Source: Symbiodinium natans (lineage: Eukaryota > Sar > Dinophyceae > Suessiales > Symbiodiniaceae). From it: 62,000 bases of DNA. The number at the start of each line of letters is the position of its first letter. Positions within the stretch are counted from its first letter, which is position 1. Shown here piece by piece: positions 35,447 to 46,900 of this stretch. The DNA is taken from NCBI GenBank assembly GCA_905221605.1, contig CAJNDS010001324.1, positions 437,501 through 499,500 of the forward strand, in the 5' to 3' direction. A program made the translations under genes and the position numbers. The notes beneath the pieces are model-generated. The model was not told the origin of the DNA. It made no database searches and worked only from the letters and a program-made list of their open reading frames with translations.

Positions 35447-36035
35447 GGCGATCCTCTGTGCTTACCCTTGTTGTTGCTGCTTCTTTCCTGTTGTCTCTTG
35501 TAGGGACCCTTTCCCTCAATCCCTAAACCCTGGACCCTAAACTTAAACCCCAAACCCTATTGCATACGGAGTCCTCTTCTATAGCGATCCTGCGGAGCTA
35601 TGTGGGCGAAACCCCTGTAAGAAACCCTATGCAAACCCTACGCGCACTCTAAATAGCCATAGCCCTAGAAAGACCTTTATGATGGATCTAACCCTATATG
35701 ACCCTGCATCACCGTATATAACCATCTAGAACGCTCATACAACCCGATAAAAGCCTTATATAATGTTGACCTCGTAATAATAAACCCCCCCCCCCCCTTC
35801 AATCAAACCCCCCCAAATAGAGTGGGGGCCCCTTTGAATAAGGATTCCTTTCCTTAGAGAGACTTAGAGAGGATCAGAGAGAATCACTCAGGATTCCTTT
35901 CCTTAGAGAGAATTAGAGAGGATCAGAGAGAATCAGAGAGAATCAGAAAGAAGGGCTGGGAGGGTTCTACGGGTCAGGGCTTGGTGAATACCCTAAACCC
36001 TAAACCCTAAACCCTAACCCTAAACCCTAAAGAGC

Positions 36036-36273
36036 TTTTTTTCAGGCAGGAATTTCCAGGAACTTTATTCCGAGGGGCAGATCTTTCAGGATTATTTCCA
36101 GGGCACCGGCCTCCAAAGCTACCCCCTTTGCCAGAAAGATTTTTTCAATCCTCTAGTAAGGCTCTCAAATAAAAAACAGCAAGTTTCTCAGGAGTTTGGT
36201 TTTCAGGTTTCTCTTCGAAATCTGATCGCTTCATGTTTTCCTATAATTAAATCCTAAACCCTAAACCCTTAAC
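36036..36273. repeat. 238-bp direct repeat, copy 1
   Basis: Matches 36482-36720 almost base for base, including TTTTTTTCAGGCAGGAATTT at the left and GCTTCATGTTTTCCT at the right; differences are a few substitutions and small indels. Both copies begin with a T-tract plus CAGG, resembling a 3' splice site, and end in degenerate CCCTAAA. Confidence 0.92.
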
Positions 36274-36481
36274 CCTAATTAAACCCCAGACCCTAAACCC
36301 TAAACCCTAAGACTTTAATTGCAGGGGCCCCTGGATTTAGAGACCATGCCATACCCTTATCCCTAAACCCTAACCCTAACCCTAAACCCTTAACCCTAAT
36401 TCAATAAGACTCCACAACACCTAAGTAAACCTAAGCCATGAACCCTAAACCTAATGAAACCATGAAGCGATCATTTGAAGA

Positions 36482-36720
36482 TTTTTTTCAGGCAGGAATT
36501 TCCAGGAACTTTATTCCGAGGGGCAGATCTTTCAGGATTATTTCCAGGGCACCGGCCTCCAAAGCTACCCCCTTTGCCAGAAAGATTTTTTCAATCCTCT
36601 AGTAAGGCTCTCAAATAAAAATCTGCAAGTTTCTGATGAGTTTGGTTTTCAGGTTTCTCTTCGAAATCTGATCGCTTCATGTTTTCCTAATTAAATCCTA
36701 AACCATAAAACCCTTAACCC
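36482..36720. repeat. 238-bp direct repeat, copy 2
   Basis: Second copy, about 208 bp downstream of the first, same orientation. The inner stretch differs at AAAAAACAGCAAG versus AAAAATCTGCAAG. Confidence 0.92.
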
Positions 36721-37040
36721 TCCCTCTCTTTTCTCTCCATAAACAAACAAAGAACAACGGACACCCCCCAAAAAAAACAAGCCCCGACTGGCGTACTTTA
36801 TTCCCAGGGCTTTATTATTGCGGCCGGGACACCTGGCGCACTTTAATTTACGGGGGTTTAGTAATACGAGGTTAACATTAAGCCCCATAAAACCTCCCCT
36901 AATCGCCGTATACAACTCTTGTGTTTTTTCCTAAACGCCCGAAACCCAAAACCCGAAACGCTAGACCCTAGACCCTAAGGCCCTAAACCCAAAACCCTGA
37001 ACCCTAAACCCGAAACCCTAAACCTTTAAACCCCACCGAG

Positions 37041-39258
37041 GCCGCCCGGCGGCTCCTGGCCGACGCGCTGTTGGCCTCAACGAGCAGCCTGGACCCTGAG
37101 CCACGACTGGGCTTCACCTGCTCCCTAGGCCGGGGGGGGGCCCCCCCCACCCTTCACCCTCACGGTGTCCTCCCGAAACTTTAGCCCTCAACCCCCAAGC
37201 CCTAGCTAAACCTTATTGGCCATACCCGAAACCCGAAAGCGTGAAACCCTAAACCCTAAACCCCAAGCCCTCATCCCCAAACCCTCATCCCCAAAACCCT
37301 CAACCCCAAGCCCTAAAGCCCTGAAGCCCCCGAAGTGACAAAAGCCCGCAACCCCAAAAGCCCAAAACCCTAAAGCCCCAAACCCTGAAACCCTCAAGCC
37401 AACCACAAAAACACTCACAGGGGCGGGATACCACGGGGGACCACCGTGGCGCAACCATACATGATCAAAACCCTAAAACCCTCAACCCCTAAACCCTAAA
37501 CCCTAGACATATATGTATATCTACAGAGGGAGAGAGGGGATATATAAGGTACTGCACCGAGTTCCCTAAACCCCAACACCCTAAAACCCGAAAGCCCCCA
37601 TTGAGGGCTAGTACGACAGGTGTGGCCTCCCTATATCGTGTTCTGGCCCTGATGAACCTCGAGGCTTGAAGCTTCAGGGGTTTAGGGTTTTGGGTTTGGG
37701 GTTTAGGGCTTAGGGTTTGGGGTTCAGGGTTTTGGGTTTTGGGGTTCAGGGGCTTCGGGTTTGGGGTTTAGGGCTTATAGGGTTTTGGGGTTCAGGGTTT
37801 AGGGTTTGGTGTTCAGGGTTGAGGGTTGAGCGTTCATCCAGGCTCGAGGATGACTTCAAGGGTTACAGGGTTCATAAGGCTCGGGGTTCAGGGTGTAAGG
37901 GTCGTGGGGCTGTGGTGAAGTTTAGGGCTCAGGGCTTTTAAGCTTGTTATTCTTATGATGATTAATTTTTACTGTGATTAGTATCATTAGTGCATTAATA
38001 TTCCAGTGTTTTGAATACATATGATTACCCATAGTTATTACGCCCGCGTCTATGGGGGCTTTGTAAGGGTAAGGGTTCAGGGTTTAAGGCTTTATAGGGT
38101 TTCAGGTTTAGAGTCTAGGGGGCACCTCCAGAAGAAAGTCTAACTTTTCGATGTGGGCGGTTGCCTAAACATTGAACCCAAATCCCTAAACCCTCAGCCC
38201 TAAGCCATAAGTACGAACCGTATGAGGGCCCCATATCGTTTGCCCCTTGTTGGAGTTAGAGGGGGCCTTTCTGGGTTAAGCATGACAATATATATATATA
38301 TATAACATGTATATATGTATATGCGGTTTAGGGCTTAGGGCTTAGGGTTTAGGGTTTACATACATGTATGTGTGTGCGCGCGATGCATGTATGTATGTGT
38401 GTGTATCTTTACGGCCTTGTAGAGCCCCGAATCGCCATTGCAGGACTCGACAAGCCACGACCTCCGCAGCCACCATGTGGCGCTCCGATTTCAGCACTTG
38501 GCCAACGTGTGGGCTGCTTGTCTTGGGTTTAGGGTTCAGGGTTTAGAGTTTAGGGTTGAGGGTTTAGGGTTTAGGGTTTTGGGTTTTGGGTTTTTGGGCA
38601 CTATAATTCCTCACAAACAGCCAAAATTGGAATTTATTGCTAGGGTTCCAAGTTCAGTACAGGTCTGAGGGAGGCCCACCCGGTGTTGTAGTGCACATGG
38701 CGGATGCTGCGGATCAACATGTCTGGGCAAAAGCCTGGACCCAGAAACCCTGAACCTAAAACCCTACGCAATCAAAAACCTAAAGCCCTAAACCTCAAAA
38801 CCCTGAACCTCAAAGCCCCAAAACCCCTAAACCAAAAACCCTAAACCCTGTGAAAAGGTTACACACGTTTGGGAGAAGTTCGCCCGGCGCGAGGAGTGAG
38901 CAACGCCTGTTTGCGTGTGGACAGTCCTGGGTTTAGGGTTTAGGGTTTAGGGTTTAGGGTTTAGGGTTTAGGGTTTCGGGTTTAGGGTTTAGGGTTTAGG
39001 GGAATGCGCCCCAGCAGCATCTCATGTTAGCCTGAAGAGCCGCCTACAGCTAGACAGCTCCACTTGCATTCGCGGGTGCCTGCTTTGGCCCCAAACCCTA
39101 AACCCTAAACCCTAAACCCTAAACCCTAAACCCTAAACCCCCTGACCTCGAAACTGCCATGGAGGATGGCGGTGGCCCCGGCGATGGCTGGGCATGGTAT
39201 GACAGATCCTACATTGATGACTCCGCCTGGCCCATCAGCTTGAAGGAGTGCTTGAAGG
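37041..39258 (+). CDS. Exon cluster, unrecognised
   Basis: Candidate exons: 37041-37128 (ARRLLADALLASTSSLDPEP, GC donor at 37129), about 37618-37658 (VASLYRVLALMNLE, GC donor), about 37842-37860 (LEDDFKG), 38444-38529 (HDLRSHHVALRFQHLANVW), 38663-38745 (GGPPGVVVHMADAADQHVWA), 38858-38899 (VTHVWEKFARREE, TGA or donor GTGAGC), about 39003-39092 (SLKSRLQLDSSTCIRG) and about 39132-39258 (GDGWAWYDRSYIDDSAWPIS). Individually good frames, but the chain is not proven and no domain is recognised. Spacers at 37130-37610 and 37860-38440 hold only degenerate repeats, (TA)n and (TG)n. Confidence 0.4.
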
Positions 39259-39539
39259 TTTTGGGAGGTTGGGGTTTGGGGTTTAGGGTTTGGGGTGTAG
39301 GGTTTAGGGTTTGGGGTGCAGGGTTTAGGGTTTATATAGGGTTTGGGAGGTTAGGGAGCTTAGGCAGCTTCGGGATGTTAGGGAGGGGGGGGGAGTTTAG
39401 GATTAGGGTGTTTAGGGAGTTCCGGGAGTTTCGGGAGTCTTGGGAGTTTAGGCAGGAGTCTAGGATTAGGGAGGCTAGGGAGGTTAGGGATTTAGGGAGT
39501 TTAGGGAGTCAAAGGAGTTTAGGGGGTGTCGGGGTTGAG

Positions 39540-40240
39540 GGTCCAAAGATTGGGGCATTCCAAATAAAACAAGAGTTATATGGATTGTTGGGGTTTCAAG
39601 AGAGAAGAATGAACAACGAAGCAATTGGTGAATTGAACGAAGAAAGACAAGGATGTATCATGCTAATTTAAGTGCTATAATGGGTGAACTACAGGATAAT
39701 CAACATGTCTGTCAGTATAAGAAAAGAGTAAAATTGCTTTTGAACTTTATCACTTAATCATTTGTTAGAATAATGCTTAAAGTTTGTGGTCATGTGTATA
39801 TTCGACAGTGGACAGTATTTATCTAAGTCCCAGACATCATCATTGTGAGCCCCGCGTGTTGCTTTACCATAAGCACACCATACTTGTAAGAGCTTGGTGA
39901 TGGTTGGTTTAGGGTTTAGGGTTTAGGGTTTAGGGTTTAGGGTTTAGGGTTTAGGGTTTAGGGTTTAGGGTTTAGGGCACTTCATTTCTTTTGCCCCTAG
40001 AATGTTCCAATACTACGCAACATGTTGAAGATTTGTCCAGTCTAGCTATGTCCAAGGACTAGACTTTTTGATACAGCAAGATGGAGAAGAGAGTATGTAA
40101 ATCGTGCTGTGCATCAAGTCAGAGGCTGCTGAAGAGTTTGAAGGTTTTTAAGACATGCAATACATGCCGAGAAGCGAAACGAAAATGCTACGTCAGGAAT
40201 GAATTATAGCCAAGCAAGAAGAGAGGAGAGAGCAAAGGGA
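39540..40240. other. AT-rich island
   Basis: Apart from one TTTAGGG array (39905-39977), this 0.7 kb is markedly AT-rich compared with the GC-rich surroundings. It contains short Lys/Asn-rich frames, for example ERRKTRMYHANLSAIMGEL to a stop at 39758. The composition suggests different ancestry from the neighbouring exons. Confidence 0.6.
40081..40209 (+). CDS. 42-residue Cys-rich mini-ORF
   Basis: ATG at 40081, TAG at 40207-40209. It starts MEKRVCKSCCASSQRLLKSL and contains FKTCNTCREAKRKCYVR, so two C-x2-C pairs plus a further Cys in a very basic, short protein, which suggests zinc binding. AGCAAG precedes the ATG and could act as a (trans-)splice acceptor. Codons are AT-ended, unlike the surrounding exons. 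The C-x2-C-R-x2-K-x-K-C pattern resembles the start of a Zn2Cys6 cluster, but the protein is too short for that family. Function unknown. Confidence 0.4.
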   Translation: MEKRVCKSCCASSQRLLKSLKVFKTCNTCREAKRKCYVRNEL

Positions 40241-40321
40241 AGCCAACGGTCTTGGGTCGGGTTTAGGGTTTAGGGTTTAGGGTTTAGGGTTTAGGGTTTA
40301 GGGTTTAAGGTTTCTTTCGGT

Positions 40322-40556
40322 GGGTTGAAGTTTGAGGCATGGGTTGTTATCGTTTGTGTGCCAGTGGGTAGCGCATGGTTAGAAAAACTTTACATCGTCT
40401 CCACGAACTGTAAGGTCCAAGCAGCTTGCTACTCGCAATGCCAGGAGCTGAATGTCGAAATGCACGTGGTTCAAAGAAAGCTGGCTGACGCAAAGGCGCA
40501 CCACGGGTCTATGCCGCGCGCTTACCTCCGTCCACAAGGTCAACTACTTGTAGTTG
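40322..40556 (+). CDS. Candidate exon, unrecognised
   Basis: Open frame reading EAWVVIVCVPVGSAWLEKL, then YSQCQELNVEMHVVQRKLAD and ending in YLRPQGQLLVVG, where a family B element begins. The element presumably starts an intron. It is plausible as the first part of the short gene that ends at 41067. Confidence 0.45.
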
Positions 40557-40695
40557 GGATGTTCCCCCTTGTACTAAGAGAGTCCTTCATGGGGATTCTA
40601 AAAACGGGGGGTACTATATTCCTAGGCCGATGAAGGACTGTCAGTTAGTACCCCCGATGATACTCCCGATTAAGGACTGTTCGTATTAGGGGGAC
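40556..40695. mobile_element. Inverted-repeat element, family B
   Basis: TGGGATGTTCCCCC with GAGTCCTTCAT near the left; ATGAAGGACTGTC and later GGACTGTTCGTATTAGGGGG to the right. Directly followed by a CCCTAAA array. Confidence 0.75.
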
Positions 40696-40789
40696 CCTAA
40701 ACCCTAAACCCCAAACCCTAAACCCTAAACCCTAAACCCTAAACCCTAAACCCTAAACGTCCCAATTAATTCGGGTTAAAGGGTTTTAG

Positions 40790-41067
40790 GAGTGGACAGC
40801 CGCTGCCAAGGCCGAGGACGGAGACTCTTCACAGCCATCGCCCCAGACGTCCCGAGCAGTCTGCGCCAGAGAGTTTCAGGGTTTAGGGTTTAGGGTTTAG
40901 GGTTTCGGGTTTAGGGTTTAGGGTTTCGGGTTTAGGGTTTAGGGTTTAGGGTCAAGTTGCTCCTCAGCCAAGGTTGGAGAGACACTAACTTGAACATCGG
41001 CATCGCGAGCGTGTGCCGGGATCTGAGTTGCCCAGATAGTCTCGGTCTCCTTCTTACCGACGCCTAA
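40790..41067 (+). CDS. Two-exon 3' end around a purely telomeric intron
   Basis: Exon 40790-40872 (EWTAAAKAEDGDSSQPSPQT ... RAVCAR) and exon 40950-41067 (VKLLLSQGWRDTNLNIGIAS ... GLLLTDA, TAA 41065-41067). The 77-nt intron between them is eleven telomeric heptamers; a Glu codon is split across it (GA|G). If the intron were retained, an in-frame TAG occurs within the repeat. Product not recognised; the second exon start is vaguely ankyrin-like. Confidence 0.6.
40873..40949 (+). repeat. Intron made only of TTTAGGG-type repeats
   Basis: Seventy-seven nt, exactly eleven 7-bp units: eight GGTTTAG, two GGTTTCG and the first unit GTTTCAG. The 5' splice site GT is the start of the first unit and the 3' splice site AG is the end of the last. 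Confidence 0.75.
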
Positions 41068-41125
41068 ACCCTAAACGGTACACCCTAAACGGTACACCGT
41101 AAACGGTACACCCTAAACGGTACAC
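41066..41125. repeat. Variant tandem repeat CCCTAAACGGTACA
   Basis: About four 14-bp units in which a CCCTAAA heptamer alternates with CGGTACA (one unit has CCGTAAA). It then grades into plain CCCTAAA, so it is a composite unit derived from the telomeric heptamer. Confidence 0.9.
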
Positions 41126-41189
41126 CCTAAACCCTAAGCCCTAAACCCTAAACCCTGAACCCTGAACCCTGAACCCTAAGCCCAAGGGC

Positions 41190-43883
41190 CAAGACCCTAC
41201 ACCCAAATTGGCAGCTGATGCTGTGGCCGTTGACGCTGTAGCAGTTGATGCTACTCGTATGCAGCTGTTGCTGTTGGTACCATTCATGCTCGCGCTCGGC
41301 GCGTTAGCTGCTGTTTTCCGTGGCCGCCGCGGCAAGCACCATCCCACACCCCGTCCAAACCCTAAATCGAATACCTCCATGCTACATGTCTAGACCCTAT
41401 AATTCACCCAATGTTATCTTTTTACTTTGTTTTTCTTTTTTAATTGTAGGCTGATTATTATTGAAACCAAACATAGTGTTTGAAACATTGAATCAACAGT
41501 AGTTGGTTCGCATCCCTAAGCATTCGCCGAAATCAAGCACCTGCAAGCTCCTGGTGTCGAGGCGCTTATCCGCCAGAGAACCCGCTGCCCCGGTATGCCG
41601 CTTCAAACCACCGGGCGTACGCCGCCCGCCATGGCTACCGCCCCTCAGCCAGGTTCAGGGTTTAGGGTTCAGGGTTCAGGGTTTAGGGTTTAGGGTTTGG
41701 GGCTTCGGAATTTTTATAGAGGGTTGAGGGTTCCGGAAGCTCCCAGCCCTTCCAGGGTTTTTGTGGGCTGAGGGCTTGCGATTCACAGCCAAGAAGTGCC
41801 CTGGAAAAAACATCGCGGAGCCGCCATGAGCATGCACACCAAACGTGGTGCAAAGCCGCAAAGCTCCCCATCTTAGGGTTTAGGGTTTAGGGTTTAGGGT
41901 TTAGGGTTTAGGGTTTAGGACCTCGACATCCAAGCTTCGCTGTCCTGGCAGCTTCTGCGAAGCCCGGAACCTCCCCCAAGACAAGAGCCAGAGATTCGGG
42001 AATGCAACTATCTCTCTGTACACCATGCATATTTTTATGAGGATTATGTAAAGAGTATACTAGTGGTAATGAACTATATATACACACTATGTATCTTTTT
42101 ATGAATATATAAAGAGGATACTACTACTAATGGTGCATTTTCTGTGTTGATTTGCGTGCTAGACACGTGCGCCAAGTGTCAGTTCCGGCGCACGTGCATC
42201 CGGCCGGCCGCCTTCAGGAATGTCTGCCGGGGGCTAGTCCTGAGGTCTGAGATTAGGGTTCAAAAGGGCTTAGGGTTTACTGTTTAGGGTTTATGTGAGA
42301 TTATCTGAGATCTCTTGTTATTCAACTGGGCGGAGTCCCAGGATTGAAGCGGGGAAACCCTAAACCCTAAACCCAAGCTCCCCCTGGGACAGGAGCAGGA
42401 GGCCAGGGGGTGGGGGTGAACGGGGGGGGGGGGTGCAATGCCTTGGTCTCTCTCCCTAGTTCTCTGTTCATACAGTGAGATTTTGTATTTTGTGTTTTTT
42501 GTATACAGTTCTATATACACATATATATATATACACATAATTATATATATATATATACACATGTAGAGTTACATGTCGAAATCTATGAAGATTATACGTC
42601 TATTGTAGACAAAAACCTTTCTGGGGCAGGATACCGCCTGGAGCAGAGGCAGCTGGCCCCCGAGAGGCCCCCGGCCTGGGGGAAGGTGCGGCTCCTCCAG
42701 CAGGTGCTTGAGGAGGACCCGGGGTTCCCGAAACCCTAAACCCGAAACCCTAAACCCTAACCTAAACCCTAAACCTTAAACCCCTTTCTAGGGGACCAAA
42801 GGAGCCCTAGAGTTTAGGGTTTGGGGGGGTCTAGGGGGTTTAGGGTTTTGGGTTTAGGGTTGAGGGTTGAGGGTTTAGGGTTTAGGTCCATATACCCTCA
42901 AAGAGATTATAGTCATAGTAGTAGATGATCCCAATCTTAGCCTTCATGCGCACCCCAACGGTGTGCTGAGTATGGTTAGCGGCCGAACCGCCGCAAGATT
43001 CTGCGTAGCCACAGCACTGGTCGGCTGCTCATGCGCTTCGAAACCCCAAAATAGTAGAAATGTTCTTCCTTATAATGGCAGTACAGGGACGTTTTATCTT
43101 GTATTTTGGGGGTTCTGAAGAGATCGTAGTGTAGCATGGTTGCAGCCTCCAGTAATCAGTAATCATTGTAGCAGCCGCGCTTTTCGAGCTGTATCTGCGC
43201 TGCTGCACCTGTCTTCGCCGTTGCGAGGAGCCCAATGTGGATTGGTGGCTCTGGTTTGACTGCGACACCTTCTTCATGAATATGAGCGCAACTCAGCCCT
43301 AAACCCTAAACCCTAAACCCTAAACTCTATAGAAACCCTAAACCCAAAAACCTAAGACCTCACCTGGACATCAAAGCTAGTCCTCAGCAGCCGAAGGGGA
43401 GGCTTGAGGTTTTCAAAGACGCCCCTCAACGCATTGCCCTCCGAGCACGAGGTAGAATGCTGCGGCGTAACTGCGTCCCATTTGGGAAACATACACCCTA
43501 CAAGCCCTACACCCCCTCCAAAAACCCGATAAACCCCCAAAAGCCCTCAACACCCCTAAGCCCTCAAAACCCCCCCTAAACCCTAAACCCTAAACCCTAA
43601 ACCCTACAAAGCCCTCAGGTGACCGTAGACTCCCTTCTCTACCGGTACGCCTCGGCCCCTGGGGGCCTGGATGCCAGCATCCACCTCTTGGCCGCCGAGG
43701 ATTCGGGTTTAGGGTTTAGGGTTTAGGGTTTAGGGTTTAGGGTTTAGGGTTTAGGGTTTAGGGTTTAGGGTTTAGGGTTTAGGGTTTAGGGTTTAGGCTT
43801 AGGGTGGAGGGTTGTTTAGGGTTTAGGGCTCTGGGGGCGCAGGCTTGTAGGGTTGAGGGTTTCGGGTTTCGGGGTTTCTGGAT

Positions 43884-43934
<51 letters not shown>

Positions 43935-46900
43935 AGGGGGAGAGGGGGGGGGAGGGGGCAGTAAAGGGAGGGTGTCTGTGAGGGTTGTTTTTTGTCTTGG
44001 GCAGTTCTTGATCTCGTCGCATTACAATTTCAGCTGTTTATGAGAGTGCTGGGTTTAGGGTTTGGGGTTTAGGGTTTAGGGTTCAGGGTTTACCCCTTTT
44101 TGTTGCGAAACCTAAGCTCCAGCTCGTCGCATCACCTCTTCACGACAAAAGCCCAAGAAATCTCGCCTCTTTTTCGCAGGCCCCGTGGAAATTTTCGGGC
44201 TTTCAATTGCTAAATTATGGGGCTTTACGAATATTTAGAGGTACCTTATCGGGGAAGTATGTTAAGGGGATCCTACTCTATATTTGGGGTCCCCTATGTT
44301 CGTACCTCCAGTTAACAGGTGAGACTCGTACAGAACTGATGATCACAGGTCTTGCACAGCTGTGGGCTTCTGGCTTGGCGCTCACAGCAGATTCTGTTTA
44401 GTTCGAGCGCTGGTGTTTCCTTAGTAGGGATTATAGTACCCCTTCTGATAATCCCGATGAAGGACTCTTAGTACCGGGGGGAAACATCCCACTAAGTCAA
44501 CTTCACTGTCGGGGCGGGGGGGCGGGGGGGGGCGGGGCGAGGATGCTGCCATGCTGAACACGGGAGCCTTCCTCCTGCGGCGCTCCGACTGGAGCCGCAG
44601 CTTCTTGCGCCGCGTATGGGGGAAGCAGGAGTCGACTTCGGTTGCGGCCATGCGAAAGCCCCTGAACCTCCGAACCTCCAAGGGAATGATCGTACTTAGG
44701 GCTTAGGGCTGGTGCTTGGGGTGTAGGGTGCAGGGTGTTTTAGGCTAAGCCTTTGCTGAGTCGTGTTCTTCTGAGTATCCGGGCAACAATCTCCTCCTGA
44801 TGCTTCCTGGAACTTGCCTAAACCCTAAACCCTAAACCCGTCAGGACTCCATCTGGATCTCTCATCCCTGGCGCCTTGGCCCAGCACCGGGTTCTGGGGG
44901 CCCCTTCGCCCTATAAAGCCTAAACCCTGAACTCCCTAAATCGTCATGGGTTTAGGTTTAGGGTAAGGGTTTAGGGTTTAGGGTTTAGGGTTTAGGGTTT
45001 AGGGTTTAGGGTTTAGGGTTTAGGGTTTAGGGTCTAGGGTTTAGGGTTTAGGGTTTAGGGTTTAGGGTTTCGGGTGATTCCCCTATGACCCCCCACATCC
45101 TCCAACAGCCCCCCAGAATTAAGGCCATGTTTGGGATAGTCAAGCCCACAGGCTTTTAAAGGAGGGGGGGGGGTTGGGGTGGTCGTATAGAGGGGGTACG
45201 TAGTAGGGATGAGGTTTCGGGATGAGTCGTATCGTTGCCCCGAAAGGGCAAAGTGGCCCACCTCCCATGTAGAGTTTTGCGGGGGGTTTTTAAGTTTAGG
45301 GCTCAGGGCTTCGGGCTTAGGGTTTAGGGTTTAGGGTGCAGGATCGACCTTTTAGCATGCTTGCGGTTTTCCGCGTTGGGAGGGACCGAATTGGCCTGGG
45401 AGGGTGGCTTGAATTCCTGGAGCCTCCGTTTGTTATGAATTAAAAGCTGTTTGTTTTTAACTTTTAATTTTGAAGAGCAGTTGGTTCTAAATCAAAACCT
45501 GTTTGTTTTCGCACTTTAAAAAGCAAACAGTTTGGATTTACACAAACAAACAGGTTTCGATAAAGCCACGGAAGGCACTTGTCCAGTTCGTGCACCGCAA
45601 ACGTGCTTGCAGGACCTGCCCTCCTAACAGCGTAGATGGTTCTTAGTAGGGAACGAGGGAGTTAGGGCTCATATACTCCCTGAAAGGGTTCAACACAGAA
45701 AATAAACAAGTACATATATATATATATACATATATATCTATAGGTTACCTCAATCCCTCATTCCCCCAGTAAGAAGCAGGCGGAACAGCTCAGGTGGGAG
45801 AATGCCGCCATGATCTGGGACCTCCTCAGATTCAACTCTGAGAAGTTTCGGTACGACCTGCGTCCAGACGTCTACCCAAAGGAGGCCCGGGGTTTAGGGT
45901 TTAGGGTTTAAGGTTTAAATTTAGGGTTTAGGGTTTAGGGGACGTTTATGCTCTTGAAGGTTCACGTAGGCTTCGAAGTAGGTTGTAACAAGTGCCCCTA
46001 GTTAGGTCATGGCCATAGTTACCCTTGCTTATCACCTTACATAACCCATGACCCATGATAAGTAGCCCCAATGAACCTCCATAAGTGTCCCGTTTCGGAA
46101 CGTGTGACCCCTAGAAGGGACCTTAGTCTTATCCCTCTATATAACCCCTACATATACCTTATACACCCAAGTAGCCCCTTAAAAAAAGCCCGAAATACCC
46201 CCTAAGGTCCCTAAACCCTAAGGACCCTACACCCTAAACCTAAACCCTAAACCCTAAACCCAAAACCCAAAACCCTAAACCCTAAACCCTAAACCCTAAA
46301 CCCTACCCCCAAACCCTCCTTTAGCCCCTTGAGGTGCGCATCCTGCCGCAGTTCGAGTTCAACTCCTACCACCCGGCCACCGCGCAGCTGAGCACTCAGC
46401 TTCTGGTGTGGGGTTCAGGGTTTAGGGTTTAGGGTTTAGGGTTTAGGGTTTAGGGTTTAGGGTTTAGGGTTTAGGGTTTAGGGTTTAGGGTTTAGGGTTT
46501 AGGGTGTAGAGTTTAGGGCGCAGTAAGATGGCCAAAGCGAGGCCGTGCGGCCCTCACTACTATTTGCTGATTAAGGAACACCACAAGACTTCCAAGATAA
46601 TCCCATGGGTTCCCCTACTACCCCCCTCTATCCTACCCCCCCTAGGTTCCCCCCCTGAAATAAACTTAAGCTTAATTATCCCTAAATCGCCTTAATTATA
46701 GGGGGAACCTGGGGGGGGGGAGTATAGAGGGAGGTAGTAGGGGAACCCATGATCATCAAATCTGGCATGGCTTAAGCTGTACCCATTACATAAGCACCTG
46801 CCGGTAGCTTGGTTAAGGTTTCCTACGCACTAAACCCTAAACCCCAGACCCTAAACCCTAAACCCTAAACCCTAAACCCTAAACCCTAAACCCTAAACCC

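Larger units (their letters stand above)
35447..37040. other. Intergenic, repeat-rich region with no gene recognised
   Basis: Follows a stop at 35446. It contains degenerate telomeric text, an imperfect tandem repeat (CTTTCCTTAGAGAGA units, 35841-35950) and two copies of a 238-bp direct repeat. No frame here looks like an exon. Confidence 0.6.

Noticed and set aside
37206-37454. Minus-strand frame of 82 codons
   Set aside because: Mostly translated CCCTAAA-type repeats (Gly/Leu/Phe/Arg-rich); same for the minus frames at 9026, 26515 and 41141.
43804-44043. 79-codon frame with a long Gly run and its poly-Pro mirror
   Set aside because: Driven by the poly-G tract in a GT34 intron.
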